A stretch of 64,000 nucleotides of DNA, taken from positions 4,536,501 through 4,600,500 of the forward strand of contig NZ_CP023690.1 in assembly GCF_008704795.1 (NCBI RefSeq). The letters run 5' to 3'. The stretch is from Streptomyces spectabilis. GTDB taxonomy: Bacteria > Actinomycetota > Actinomycetes > Streptomycetales > Streptomycetaceae. The position numbers were made by a program, and so were the translations under genes. The notes below the pieces were generated by a model. It had not been told where the DNA came from, did not search any database, and saw only the letters and a program-made list of their open reading frames with translations. Shown piece by piece: positions 42,810 through 50,942 of this stretch (the first letter of the stretch is position 1; each line of letters starts with the position of its first letter).

Positions 42810-43454
42810 ATGGCCGACCCGCGTGAAGAGCTCCGCACCCGCTGGCAAACCACCCTCACCACAGCCCGCCACAAACCCAACCCCCCGCCCCCCGGGCCCT
42901 ACGCGGACAACCTCCTCACCCGCTGGTCGGAGCCACACCGCCGCTACCACACGACCACCCACCTCACCGCCGTGCTCGACCACATCGACACCCTGGAACA
43001 GCACGCGGACGCCCCGCACTTGGTGCGGCTGGCGGCCTGGTTCCACGACGCCGTGTACGCCCCGGACCGCTCGGAGAACGAGGAGCGCAGCGCCCGCCTG
43101 GCCGAGCGGGCCCTGCCGGAGGCGGGGCTCACGGACGAGGACACGGCGGAGGTGGCCCGCCTGGTCCGGCTGACCGTCACGCACGACCCGGCCGACGGGG
43201 ACCGCGACGGCGAGGTCCTGTGCGACGCGGACCTGGCGATCCTGGCCGCGCCCCCGGACGCGTACGCGGCGTACGCGGCGGCGGTCCGCGAGGAGTACGC
43301 CTTCGTGCCGGACGAGGCGTTCCGCCAGGGCCGCGCGGACGTGCTGCGCCAACTCCTGGCGCTGCCGCGCCTGTTCCGCACCCCGCACGGGGCCGCGCAC
43401 TGGGAGGCCCCGGCGCGCGAAAACCTCTCGGCCGAGCTGGCACTGCTCACGTAG
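42810..43454 (+). CDS. HD-domain protein, possible phosphohydrolase
   Basis: 214 residues. HD-superfamily metal motifs appear in order: HTTTHL near the N-terminus, WFHDAVY with the His-Asp pair, and CDADLAIL with the later Asp. A helical body ending RLFRTPHGAAHWE fits the family of predicted metal-dependent phosphohydrolases common in actinobacteria. Substrate unknown. Its stop codon lies inside the -10 box of the next gene, so the pair are closely linked. The 1.3-kb repeat array lies directly upstream. Confidence 0.87.
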   Translation: MADPREELRTRWQTTLTTARHKPNPPPPGPYADNLLTRWSEPHRRYHTTTHLTAVLDHIDTLEQHADAPHLVRLAAWFHDAVYAPDRSENEERSARLAERALPEAGLTDEDTAEVARLVRLTVTHDPADGDRDGEVLCDADLAILAAPPDAYAAYAAAVREEYAFVPDEAFRQGRADVLRQLLALPRLFRTPHGAAHWEAPARENLSAELALLT

Positions 43455-43464
43455 CCTCACGGCC

Positions 43465-44586
43465 ATGCTGACGATGGGCGCGGACGAGATCGACGAGGCG
43501 GTGGCACACGCGTGCGGGGCGCTGCGCGCGGTGGCGACGGCGGAGTACGACTGGACGCGCCCCGCGGGCGGCCTGGAGTGGAGCTGCCTGGCGACGGCGG
43601 AGCACGTCGTGAGCGACTTCACGGCGTACGCCGCACAGCTGACGGGCCGCACGAAGGACTCGTACATCCCCCTCGACATCCGGCTCGAAGAGGGCACGGA
43701 CCCCGCGGCGGCGGTGCACGCGATCGAGGCGTCGGCCGGCCTGCTCGCGGCGGTGGTGCGCACGACGCCGAAGGACGTGCGCGGCTACCACCCATTCCCG
43801 TACGGCAGCGCGGACGCGCGCGGCTTCGCGGCGATGGGCATCGTGGAGCTGCTGCTGCACACGTACGACGTGCTGAGCGCGTTCGAGGTGGCGTACGAGC
43901 CCCCGGAACGGCTCTGCGAGGCGCTGCTTGCCTGGCAGTTCCCGCATGTGCCGCCTGCCAGGGACGGCGCCTCGCAGTGGCGGACGCTGCTGTGGGCGAC
44001 AGGGCGCGGCACCCTGCCGGGGCGGTCACGGCCGGAGCGCTGGCGGTGGCACAACCAGATCCATCTGCCCGCGGAGCGCGTGGCGCTCCTGGAGGTGGCG
44101 CCCCCGGCGCTCGCCGACCTCGCCGCGGGCGGCACCGGCGGCTTCGACTGGATCGAGGGCGGCCCGTGCGAGGGCACCCGGATCGGCGCCGGGATGATCG
44201 CGAAGGCGTACGCGGCGGGCACGCACCGCCCCGAGTGGGGTTCGTACGCGATCCGGCGGACCGCCGACGGGCTCGCGGTCGGCGCCATGGGCTTCCACGG
44301 CGCCCCCGACCACGAGGGCTGGGCGGAGGTCGGCTACGACCTGGCCCCCGCGGCCCGCGGCAACGGCTACGCCACGGAAGCGCTGCGCGCGCTCGCGACG
44401 TGGGCCCTGGCCCTGCCCGGGGTCCGGGGCATCCGCGCGGTGGTCGACGAGGGCAACGCGGCCTCGGAGGCGGTCCTCACCCGAGCGGGCTTCCAGCGGG
44501 ACGCGGACCGGGAGAACCAACGGACCTACACGTTGTCAGCCCACCCAGCCCACCCCGGCGAACCGTCCAGCCCGTCCGACGTTTGA
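43465..44586 (+). CDS. fusion: DinB/MDMPI-like N-terminus plus GNAT acetyltransferase
   Basis: 373 residues. The first ~200 resemble the DinB-2/MDMPI helical fold (EWSCLATAEHVVSDFTAYAA, IVELLLHTYDVLSAFE) with His residues in the metal positions. Residues about 200-360 are a GNAT domain with AVGAMGFHGAPDHEGWAEVG and motif A ARGNGYATEAL (298-308). The last residues and the stop (PSSPSDV, TGA 44584) come from an A-type repeat, so the reading frame ends inside a dispersed element. TAGCCT (43452-43457) 7 nt before ATG suggests a leaderless start. Function unknown; possibly an acetyltransferase acting on a thiol or antibiotic. Confidence 0.8.
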   Translation: MLTMGADEIDEAVAHACGALRAVATAEYDWTRPAGGLEWSCLATAEHVVSDFTAYAAQLTGRTKDSYIPLDIRLEEGTDPAAAVHAIEASAGLLAAVVRTTPKDVRGYHPFPYGSADARGFAAMGIVELLLHTYDVLSAFEVAYEPPERLCEALLAWQFPHVPPARDGASQWRTLLWATGRGTLPGRSRPERWRWHNQIHLPAERVALLEVAPPALADLAAGGTGGFDWIEGGPCEGTRIGAGMIAKAYAAGTHRPEWGSYAIRRTADGLAVGAMGFHGAPDHEGWAEVGYDLAPAARGNGYATEALRALATWALALPGVRGIRAVVDEGNAASEAVLTRAGFQRDADRENQRTYTLSAHPAHPGEPSSPSDV

Positions 44587-44593
44587 GGCCGAG
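44569..44593 (-). repeat. A element supplying a stop codon (DinB-GNAT gene)
   Basis: Variant A element (AGCCCGTCCGACGTTTGAGG core) in the inverted orientation. The TGA at 44584-44586 ends the DinB-GNAT reading frame. Confidence 0.85.
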
Positions 44594-44658
44594 GCGCGCA
44601 GCGCCGACGAGGGCAGCAGCGCCGCCACGGGCAACGGGGCCGACACGGGCAGCAGTGC

Positions 44659-44925
44659 CTAGCCCACGGCCCCCTTGCGCCGCCGGAGCCCGGCCTCCGT
44701 GAGCCTCCGCACCAGCTCCTTCGACCCCACCTCCACGGCCCCCGCCGCCACCGCGTCCGCGTACCGGTGCGCGGGAATGTCGTAGTGGTCGCGCTCGAAG
44801 GCCCGCTCCGGCGCCCCGATCCGCGCGGCGAACGCGTGCAGTTCCTCGTACGAGACGTCACTGACCAGGTGGGACCAGAGCCGTCCGTGCCCGGGCCAGA
44901 CGGGCGGGTCTATGTAGACGGTCAC
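44659..44925 (-). CDS. DUF4031 protein
   Basis: 88 residues from GTG 44925. Starts TVYIDPPVWPGHGRLWSHLVSD, the DUF4031 signature, then YEELHAFAARIGAPERAFER and HYDIPAHRYADAVAAGA. Length is usual for the family. Function unknown. The GTG overlaps the upstream gene's TGA by 4 nt, so the two genes are coupled. Confidence 0.88.
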   Translation of the reverse strand: MTVYIDPPVWPGHGRLWSHLVSDVSYEELHAFAARIGAPERAFERDHYDIPAHRYADAVAAGAVEVGSKELVRRLTEAGLRRRKGAVG

Positions 44926-45278
44926 GTCAGGCCCCCGACCGGCGCCACGACTACCCCCGCCTTGCCGCACACCCAGTGCGGATCGGGCCCCAGCTCCGGC
45001 TCCACGTCCAGGGCGTGCGGTTCCCCGGAGCCGCACACCGGGCACAGCGGCCAGCGGCCGTACCGCTCCAGGATCTTGTCCTGTACGTCCTGGGCGACGA
45101 GCCCGGCGACGTACGCGGCGCCCTCGGGCCACTGCTCGACCCACCAGCGGCGGTGCACCACGGACTCCTCGACGAAGGAGACCACGTCGGCCTGCGCCAC
45201 CTCGCGCGCGGCGAGGTCGGCGAGGACCAGCGCGCGGGCCGCGTGCAACGCCTGCTCCAGGGGGTCAATCGTGTCCAT
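44922..45278 (-). CDS. protein with C-terminal zinc-ribbon-like motif
   Basis: 118 residues from ATG 45278; the frame extends upstream, but a -10-like box (GACAAT, 6 nt away) favours this start. The N-terminal half is helical (DPLEQALHAARALVLADLAA), then VVHRRWWVEQWPEGAAYVAG. The C-terminal half has CPVCGSGEPHAL and a later HWVCGKAGV, a possible zinc knuckle. It is the first gene of a two-gene operon with DUF4031, divergent from the RpiR-type regulator. Function unknown. Confidence 0.75.
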   Translation of the reverse strand: MDTIDPLEQALHAARALVLADLAAREVAQADVVSFVEESVVHRRWWVEQWPEGAAYVAGLVAQDVQDKILERYGRWPLCPVCGSGEPHALDVEPELGPDPHWVCGKAGVVVAPVGGLT

Positions 45279-45293
45279 GCAGCCATTGTCGCC

Positions 45294-45346
45294 CCGCGCG
45301 CCCCACGGTGCGGTCAGCACCCGCGCGCCCCACGGTGCGGTCGGCA
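45294..45346. repeat. 26-bp tandem duplication in a divergent promoter
   Basis: CCGCGCGCCCCACGGTGCGG and the following six bases recur at 45294-45319 and 45321-45346 with one mismatch. It lies upstream of both the zinc-ribbon gene and the RpiR-type regulator. Confidence 0.8.
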
Positions 45347-45352
45347 AGGGCC

Positions 45353-45415
45353 TTGACCCGGTCGCGACGCTGAAAATATCTTCCAAGGGTGACCTCTGAC
45401 GTGAAGGAAATTTTC
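45353..45415 (+). promoter_or_regulatory. promoter and probable operator of the MurR/RpiR gene
   Basis: -35 TTGACC (45353-45358) and -10 TATCTT (45377-45382) are 18 bp apart; the -10 is 6 nt before GTG 45389, so the transcript is probably leaderless. GAAAATATCTTCC (45372-45384) and GAAGGAAATTTTC (45403-45415) are imperfect inverted arms over the start, the type RpiR regulators bind. Confidence 0.6.
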
Positions 45416-46300
45416 GCGGGCGGGGCTCCGCCCGCGCCCGCCGCCCTCGCGGCGAAGGTGCGCACGCTCGCGCCGTCGATGACCCGCTCCATGCAGCGCG
45501 TCGCCGAGGCCGTCGCGGGCGATCCGGCGGGCTGCGCCGCCCTCACGGTCACCGGCCTCGCCGAGCTCACCGGCACCAGCGAGGCGACGGTCGTCCGCAC
45601 CGCCCGTCTCCTCGGTTACCCCGGCTACCGCGACCTCAGGCTGGCCCTCGCCGGACTCGCCGCCCAGCAGCAGTCGGGCCGCGCCCCGGCCGTCACCGCC
45701 GACATCGCCGTGGACGACCCGATCGCCGACGTCGTGGCCAAGCTGGCGTACGACGAGCAGCAGACCCTCGCCGACACGGCCGCCGGGCTCGACACCGTGC
45801 AGCTCGGGGCGGCCGTCGCCGCCCTGGCCGCGGCACGGCGCACGGAGATCTACGGCGTGGCCGCGTCCGGGCTCGTCGCCCAGGACCTGGCGCAGAAGCT
45901 CCTGCGCATCGGCCAGGTCGCGCACGCGCACTCGGACCCGCACCTGGCCGTCACCAACGCGGTGACGCTGCGCGCGAAGGACGTGGCCATCGCGATCACC
46001 CACTCCGGCTCCACGGGCGACGTCATCGAACCGCTGCGGGTGGCCTTCGAGCACGGCGCCACGACGATCGCTGTCACCGGCCGCCCCGAGAGCCCCGTCT
46101 CGCAGTACGCCGACCACATACTGACCACCTCCACCGCCCGCGAGAGCGAGCTGCGCCCGGCGGCCATGTCGTCCCGTACGAGCCAACTCCTGGTCGTGGA
46201 CTGCCTGTTCGTGGGCGTGGCCCAGCGCACGTACGAGACGGCCGCGCCGGCCCTCGCGGCATCGTACGAAGCCCTGGCCCATCGGCACCGCAACGGCTGA
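45389..46300 (+). CDS. MurR/RpiR family transcriptional regulator
   Basis: 303 residues. The N-terminal HTH-6 domain spans about 25-100 (MTRSMQRVAEAVAGDPAGCA, then LAELTGTSEATVVRTARLLGYPGY) and is followed by a SIS sugar-phosphate-binding domain at about 130-270 (IYGVAASGLVAQDLAQKLLR, IAITHSGSTGDVIEPL). It precedes murQ in the same direction, which points to MurNAc-6-phosphate as the likely effector. GTG 45389 fits a leaderless start; GTG 45401 is the alternative. The operator arms flank the start, so autorepression is likely. An A repeat separates it from murQ. Confidence 0.92.
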   Translation: MTSDVKEIFAGGAPPAPAALAAKVRTLAPSMTRSMQRVAEAVAGDPAGCAALTVTGLAELTGTSEATVVRTARLLGYPGYRDLRLALAGLAAQQQSGRAPAVTADIAVDDPIADVVAKLAYDEQQTLADTAAGLDTVQLGAAVAALAAARRTEIYGVAASGLVAQDLAQKLLRIGQVAHAHSDPHLAVTNAVTLRAKDVAIAITHSGSTGDVIEPLRVAFEHGATTIAVTGRPESPVSQYADHILTTSTARESELRPAAMSSRTSQLLVVDCLFVGVAQRTYETAAPALAASYEALAHRHRNG

Positions 46301-46320
46301 GCGGCCCATCGCGCTCCGCG

Positions 46321-46345
46321 CTCGTCCTCAAACGCCGGACGGGCT
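46321..46345 (+). repeat. A element between the RpiR gene and murQ
   Basis: CTCGTCCTCAAACGCCGG core with GACGGGCT end, 21 bp after the regulator's stop and 38 bp before murQ. It could form a weak stem but not the strong inverted pair seen at 19912. Confidence 0.85.
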
Positions 46346-46382
46346 CAAGAATCCCTCCGTCACCGAAAGAGCCGCCGCTTCC

Positions 46383-47327
46383 ATGACCTCCACCTCCGAC
46401 GGCCACGACGCACTCCGTGCCCAGCTCGCCTCCCTCACCACCGAGGCCTTCCGGCCCGAGCTGGCCGAGATCGACCAACTGCCCACCGAGGACATCGCCC
46501 GCATCATGAACGGCGAGGACGCGACCGTCCCCACCGCCGTCGCCGCGCAGCTGCCCCGCATCGCCGCGGCCATCGACGCCACGGCGGAGCGCATGGCGCG
46601 CGGCGGCCGCCTGGTCTACGCGGGCGCGGGCACCGCCGGGCGCCTCGGCGTCCTGGACGCGTCCGAGTGCCCGCCGACCTTCAACACCGACCCCGGCGAC
46701 GTGATCGGCCTGATCGCGGGCGGCCCGCCCGCGATGGTCACGGCGGTCGAGGGCGCCGAGGACAGCAGGGCCCTGGCCACCGCGGACCTGGAGGCGCTCG
46801 CGCTCACCCCCGAGGACACGGTCGTCGGCATCTCTGCGTCAGGCCGCACCCCGTACGCGATCGGTGCCGTCGAGCACGCGCGCGCCCTCGGCGCCCTGAC
46901 GATCGGCCTGTCCTGCAACGCGGGCAGCGCGCTCGCGGCGGCCGCCGAGCACGGCATCGAGGTCGTCGTGGGGCCCGAACTCCTCACCGGCTCCACGCGC
47001 TTGAAGGCGGGCACGGCCCAGAAGCTCGTCCTCAACATGATCTCGACGATCACGATGATCCGCCTGGGCAAGACGTACGGGAACCTGATGGTCGACGTCC
47101 GCGCCTCCAACGAGAAGCTGCGCGCCCGCTCCCACCGCATCGTCGCCCTGGCGACCGGAGCCCCCGACGAGGAGATCGCCCGCGCCCTCACCGCCACCAA
47201 CGGCGAGGTGAAGAACGCGATCCTCACGATTCTCGGCCAGGTCGACGGCCCCACGGCGGCCCGCCTCCTCGCCGAGTCGAAGGGCCATCTGCGCGCGGCC
47301 CTCGCGGACGCGGACCCGAACGCCTGA
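46383..47327 (+). CDS. murQ: N-acetylmuramic acid 6-phosphate etherase
   Basis: 314 residues. MurQ marks: GRLVYAGAGTAGRLGVLDASE, then CPPTFNTDPGDVIGLIAGG, GISASGRTPYAIGAVEHARA with the SIS phosphate-binding Ser, and the Asn-rich NMISTITMIRLGKTYGNLMV. The enzyme cleaves the D-lactyl ether of MurNAc-6-P to give GlcNAc-6-P, recycling cell wall. It follows the MurR/RpiR-type regulator, a known pairing. The GlcNAc link also fits the DasR-type site near the SIS gene at 63.0 kb. Confidence 0.95.
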   Translation: MTSTSDGHDALRAQLASLTTEAFRPELAEIDQLPTEDIARIMNGEDATVPTAVAAQLPRIAAAIDATAERMARGGRLVYAGAGTAGRLGVLDASECPPTFNTDPGDVIGLIAGGPPAMVTAVEGAEDSRALATADLEALALTPEDTVVGISASGRTPYAIGAVEHARALGALTIGLSCNAGSALAAAAEHGIEVVVGPELLTGSTRLKAGTAQKLVLNMISTITMIRLGKTYGNLMVDVRASNEKLRARSHRIVALATGAPDEEIARALTATNGEVKNAILTILGQVDGPTAARLLAESKGHLRAALADADPNA

Positions 47328-47477
47328 CGCAAGAGCACCTTTCCGGTCATGTGCGAATTTCTTCGGACGTGACGTGAATGGCGCGAATGACGGGTTCCTG
47401 CGATCACCCCGTGTCCCAAGGATGTCACCACATGTCATCGCGATGGCATGCCTACGCGTACATCGAGAGGGGACCCC

Positions 47478-48725
47478 ATGCCTGAAGAGCAGCCGCCGAG
47501 CGAGGAGCAGGTCCAGGAAGCCTTACGGGCGGCGCCGCCCATCACGATCGGCTCGGGCCCCGCCGAGCCCGTCACCACCGCCGCGCCCGCGCCCAGCGAG
47601 GTGTGGCCGCTGCCGAACGGCACGGCCTGGGTGTACCACGGCGAGGGCAACCAGGGCCTGACCCGCCCCGTCATCCTGGCGGACGGCTTCAACTCGGGCC
47701 CCAGCAGCCTGAACGACCTCTGGGACCATCTGGACCGCAAGGACTTCGCGTTCCTCACCGAGCTGCGGCGGCGCGGCCGGGACGTGGTCCTCCTCGGCTT
47801 CAACGAGCGCAGCGCCTCGATCCTGGACAACGCGCAGGCGGCGGAGGCCGCCATCATGCGGGCCAACGCCCAGCTACAGAACGACGCGCGCCTGACCGTG
47901 GGCGGCTTCAGCATGGGCGGCCTCGTCACCCGCTACGCGCTGGCCCGCATGGAGACGCGGGACATGGACCACCGGACCGCCCTGTACGTCTCGTACGACA
48001 GCCCGCACCGGGGCGCCTGGATTCCGATCGCGCTCCAGTCGTTCGCGCACTACATCCGCAAACTCAACAGCGCCTTCTCGGACCAGATGAACAGCCCGGC
48101 GGCGCAGCAGCTCCTGTGGCAGCACATCGCCGAGTGGCAGGACACGCCCGCGACCAGCAAGCTGCGCACCGAGTTCCTCGCGGCGCTTGAGGAGGTCGGC
48201 AACTGGCCGCGCATGCCCCTCCTGATCGGCGTCGCCAACGGCGTCGCGGACGGCACCGGCAACGGCGTGGAGCCGGGGCAGCTCGCCTTCGAGGGCAAGG
48301 GCCTGTCCGTCCTCGGTAGCAGGCTGCTCACGCAGTCGCCGGGCGAGCGCCAACTCGTCGCGAAGCTGCGCGTGGTGACGCCGCCGCCCGCCAAGGAGGT
48401 CTACACCTCGGGCCTGCCGCGCATCGACGGCGCCCCCGGCGGCACCCTCAACAGCTTCGAGATCCTCGCGGACCGCTTCAACGCGCTGCCCCCGATCCTC
48501 GGCTTCCGCTCCGAGGCACACATCAAGTCCCACAGCTTCGTGCCCGCCGTGAGCGCCGTCGCCATCCGCGACCTCGACACCGACGAGAAGCTGTACGCGA
48601 ACATCAGCACCCTCTCCCCCGAGGACAGCGAGCTCAACGAATTCCGCTGCGCCTCCCAGAACGAGGGCCACACCCGCATCACCGAGGAACTCTGCACCTG
48701 GATCCTGGACCGCCTGCCCGACTAG
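47478..48725 (+). CDS. alpha/beta-hydrolase with a TTA codon
   Basis: 415 residues from ATG 47478 (GAGGGG upstream). The core begins VILADGFNSGPSSLNDLWDH and contains the nucleophile elbow GGFSMGG (Ser145), then YVSYDSPHRGAWIP and, near the end, CASQNEGHTR (likely catalytic His). No signal peptide, so cytoplasmic. It resembles DUF676/lipase-like serine hydrolases; substrate unknown. Codon 16 is TTA (47523-47525), so full expression should depend on the bldA tRNA. Its stop overlaps the convergent gene by 4 bp. Confidence 0.82.
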   Translation: MPEEQPPSEEQVQEALRAAPPITIGSGPAEPVTTAAPAPSEVWPLPNGTAWVYHGEGNQGLTRPVILADGFNSGPSSLNDLWDHLDRKDFAFLTELRRRGRDVVLLGFNERSASILDNAQAAEAAIMRANAQLQNDARLTVGGFSMGGLVTRYALARMETRDMDHRTALYVSYDSPHRGAWIPIALQSFAHYIRKLNSAFSDQMNSPAAQQLLWQHIAEWQDTPATSKLRTEFLAALEEVGNWPRMPLLIGVANGVADGTGNGVEPGQLAFEGKGLSVLGSRLLTQSPGERQLVAKLRVVTPPPAKEVYTSGLPRIDGAPGGTLNSFEILADRFNALPPILGFRSEAHIKSHSFVPAVSAVAIRDLDTDEKLYANISTLSPEDSELNEFRCASQNEGHTRITEELCTWILDRLPD

Positions 48726-49330
48726 CCACGGCCCCCTGACGCAGAAGGGCGGGCGACGCCCCCAACCCCCGACGCGCCGCCCGCCTTCCGCAGGAACCGC
48801 ACCAGATCCTCCTGGCTGTACCCCAGCTCCGGCCCGCGCTCGGCGGCCATGAGGAGCAGCTGGCCCACGATCTCGGCGCCCCAGCCGTCGGTCCCGTCCG
48901 AGCTCCACTCCCAGAGCTTCTCGATGCCGAGGTCCGTCATCAACAGGCCGTGCCCGGCCCGGATCTCGGCACACAGCTCACCGACCGCGTCGAGCAGGGT
49001 CACACCCGGTCGCTCGCACCTCAGACCGAAGTACCCGCCGAAGTCCTCCACCGCGCAGCCCTCCGGCGGCTGCGCCTTGACCGCGTCGTACAGCGGGTCC
49101 TCGAACCCGGGAGGCCGCCCGGCCGGGCAGTGGATCAGCTTGAAGCGGTGCCACCCGGGTGGCAACGGCGGCGGAGGACGGCGCGCGACCAAGCCGAACG
49201 CCTCCTGAACGAGCGCGCCGGCCTCGTCCGCCGTCCCTGCCGTGATGGTCACCATGCGGCCCCCGTCGCCACCGGTCGCGGTCCACAGGCCGGTCAGATC
49301 GTCACGGTGGCACCGGATCGAAAGTCCCAT
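48722..49330 (-). CDS. hypothetical protein
   Basis: 202 residues from ATG 49330. The N-terminal part is GLSIRCHRDDLTGLWTATGG, then YDAVKAQPPEGCAVEDFGGY and FGLRCERPGVTLLDAVGELC; the C-terminal half is helical. No motif recognised. It is convergent with the hydrolase and upstream of nothing obvious on its strand. Codon use is normal for the genome. Confidence 0.7.
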   Translation of the reverse strand: MGLSIRCHRDDLTGLWTATGGDGGRMVTITAGTADEAGALVQEAFGLVARRPPPPLPPGWHRFKLIHCPAGRPPGFEDPLYDAVKAQPPEGCAVEDFGGYFGLRCERPGVTLLDAVGELCAEIRAGHGLLMTDLGIEKLWEWSSDGTDGWGAEIVGQLLLMAAERGPELGYSQEDLVRFLRKAGGASGVGGVARPSASGGRG

Positions 49331-49366
49331 GCGCCCCACCGTCCCACCGGCCACTGACAGCGCCCC

Positions 49367-49570
49367 TCACGGCAGCCGCCCCTCCCGGTTCACCTGGCGT
49401 ACCCGCGCCCGCAGCACCTCCGCCGTCGACGCGGGCTCCGTCGCCTCCGGCGGGCAGTCCCACTCGCGGCCGCCACCCACCGGCCGCAGCTGTACGTAGC
49501 CGCCCTCGCGGCCCATCACCTGCCCGACGCTGCCGTCCCGTACGTCGACGGCGTACTCCCCCGGGTTCAC
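49367..49570 (-). CDS. small protein downstream of a coupled gene, unknown
   Basis: 67 residues from GTG 49570. EYAVDVRDGSVGQVMGREGG then YVQLRPVGGGREWDCPPEAT suggests a small beta fold. The GTG overlaps the upstream TGA by 4 nt. Such pairs commonly flank XRE/DUF397 loci in Streptomyces, as here. Function unknown. Confidence 0.7.
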   Translation of the reverse strand: MNPGEYAVDVRDGSVGQVMGREGGYVQLRPVGGGREWDCPPEATEPASTAEVLRARVRQVNREGRLP

Positions 49571-49782
49571 CCGGCGGCCCCGCGCAGCACCGCCACGAGC
49601 CGCATCGCCGTGTCGAGGTTGCAGCGCCCCAACTCCACGAGCGGGTACGGGGCTTCGGCCGCCATGGTGAGGGGGTCCACGCGCAGCGACGGCAGGGTCA
49701 CCCCCAGGCGGGCCAGCTCCGCCCGCAGCGCCGCCACGACGTCCTCGGCCGCTCGGCCGCGCTCCTCCGGTGTCATCGCCAT
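49567..49782 (-). CDS. small protein coupled to the next gene, unknown
   Basis: 71 residues from ATG 49782 (an ATG two codons later is possible). MTPEERGRAAEDVVAALRAE then LARLGVTLPSLRVDPLTM is mostly helical. It is divergent from the XRE regulator across a 115-bp gap carrying the direct repeat GTGTTCA (about 49803 and 49827), possibly operator sequence for that regulator. Confidence 0.65.
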   Translation of the reverse strand: MAMTPEERGRAAEDVVAALRAELARLGVTLPSLRVDPLTMAAEAPYPLVELGRCNLDTAMRLVAVLRGAAG

Positions 49783-49897
49783 CGCCTACGCCTTTCTACT
49801 GAGTGTTCAACGTTCCTCACCCAGGGTGTTCACCCGCGCCTACCCTGAAAAGCGCAGGCCACCCAACAGTCCCCGGTGTCCGAGGAGCCGCTCGCCG

Positions 49898-50737
49898 ATG
49901 ACCCGCCCCAAAGACCTCGACCCGTCCTCGAACCCCCGTGCGTTACTGGGCGCGGAGCTGCGCCACGCTCGCGAGAAGTCCGGCTTCAGCCAGGAAGAGC
50001 TGGGCTGCCGCATCTTCGTCAGCGGCTCGTTCATCGGCCAGTTGGAGGCCGGTACGCGCCGCATGCAGCCGGACCATGCCCGGATGCTCGATGAGGCGCT
50101 GGGGACAGGGGGCTTCTTCGCCCGCAACTGCAAGGCGGCGGCCAAGTCGAAGTACGACGAGCACTTCGCGGAGGCAGCGGAGGCCGAGGGTCACGCCACC
50201 GCGATCAGGCAGTACGCCCCGCTCCTGATCCCCGGGCTGCTCCAGACGCCCGCCTACGCACGGGCCGTGAACCGCGCATACGACCCGACGACACCGGAAG
50301 AAACCGTCGACGAATGGGTGGACGGCCGGATGGAACGGGCCCGGCTGCTCGACCATCCAACGAAACCGTTGTTGTGGGTGGTGCTTGACGAGTCAGCGCT
50401 ACGTCGGGAGACCGGTGGCCGGGCAGTCATGGCTGAGGCCCTGCGCCATATCGCGGGACTGGCCCGCCGAAGCCGAGCCATCGTGCAAGTCCTACCGCTC
50501 AGCGCGGGAGCACACGCAGCAGCGCAGGGCGCCCTGAAGCTGATGGAGTTCGAGGACGCACCTCCGCTGGTCTATTTCGAGGGGGTGCGCAACGGGCGGC
50601 TGGAGGATGACCCGGCCATGGTCGACCAACTGAGGTTCGTGTTCGACCTCCTAGCGGCCGACGCGCTCTCGCCGGAGAAGTCCCTGGCCCTGATCGAGGC
50701 GTTGGCCCAGGATTACACCCATGAGGAACATCCCTGA
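49898..50737 (+). CDS. XRE regulator, Scr1/DUF5753 type, with a TTA codon
   Basis: 279 residues from ATG 49898 (GAGGAG upstream). The N-terminal helix-turn-helix (LGAELRHAREKSGFSQEELG, then VSGSFIGQLEAGTRRM) is followed by the DUF5753 body (YAPLLIPGLLQTPAYARAVN, then RMERARLLD). With the DUF397 gene behind it, this is the common Streptomyces pair proposed as a toxin-antitoxin-like or developmental module. Codon 16 is TTA (49943-49945), implying bldA dependence. The DUF397 start overlaps its end by 17 nt. Confidence 0.9.
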   Translation: MTRPKDLDPSSNPRALLGAELRHAREKSGFSQEELGCRIFVSGSFIGQLEAGTRRMQPDHARMLDEALGTGGFFARNCKAAAKSKYDEHFAEAAEAEGHATAIRQYAPLLIPGLLQTPAYARAVNRAYDPTTPEETVDEWVDGRMERARLLDHPTKPLLWVVLDESALRRETGGRAVMAEALRHIAGLARRSRAIVQVLPLSAGAHAAAQGALKLMEFEDAPPLVYFEGVRNGRLEDDPAMVDQLRFVFDLLAADALSPEKSLALIEALAQDYTHEEHP

Positions 50738-50942
50738 CTACGACCTGAGCACAGCCGCCTGGCACAAGTCGAGCCACAGCGCCGGCGCCAACGACTGCCT
50801 GGAGGTCGCCGACTGCTACCCGGATGTCACTCCCGTCCGCGACTCCAAGAACCCCCACGGCCCGAAGCTCGTGTTCCAGGCTGCGGCCTGGCGCGCCTTC
50901 ATAGAGGACCTCAAGCACAGCTCCAGCCCGTCCGGCGCTTGA
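50721..50942 (+). CDS. DUF397 protein whose C-terminus is encoded by an A repeat
   Basis: 73 residues. STAAWHKSSHSAGANDCLEVAD then TPVRDSKNPHGPKLVFQAAA and WRAFIEDLK is the DUF397 pattern. The usual domain ends at about residue 66; the last residues (SSSPSGA) and the TGA come from an A element. It is coupled to the XRE gene by a 17-nt overlap. DUF397 proteins partner XRE regulators; the molecular role is unsettled. Confidence 0.9.
   Translation: MRNIPDYDLSTAAWHKSSHSAGANDCLEVADCYPDVTPVRDSKNPHGPKLVFQAAAWRAFIEDLKHSSSPSGA

Noticed and set aside
41496..43763. 981-codon minus-strand frame joining the MDMPI gene to the repeat array
   Set aside because: The extra N-terminal part is low-complexity translation of the repeats. 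The gene proper starts at 41495 with a family-typical N-terminus.
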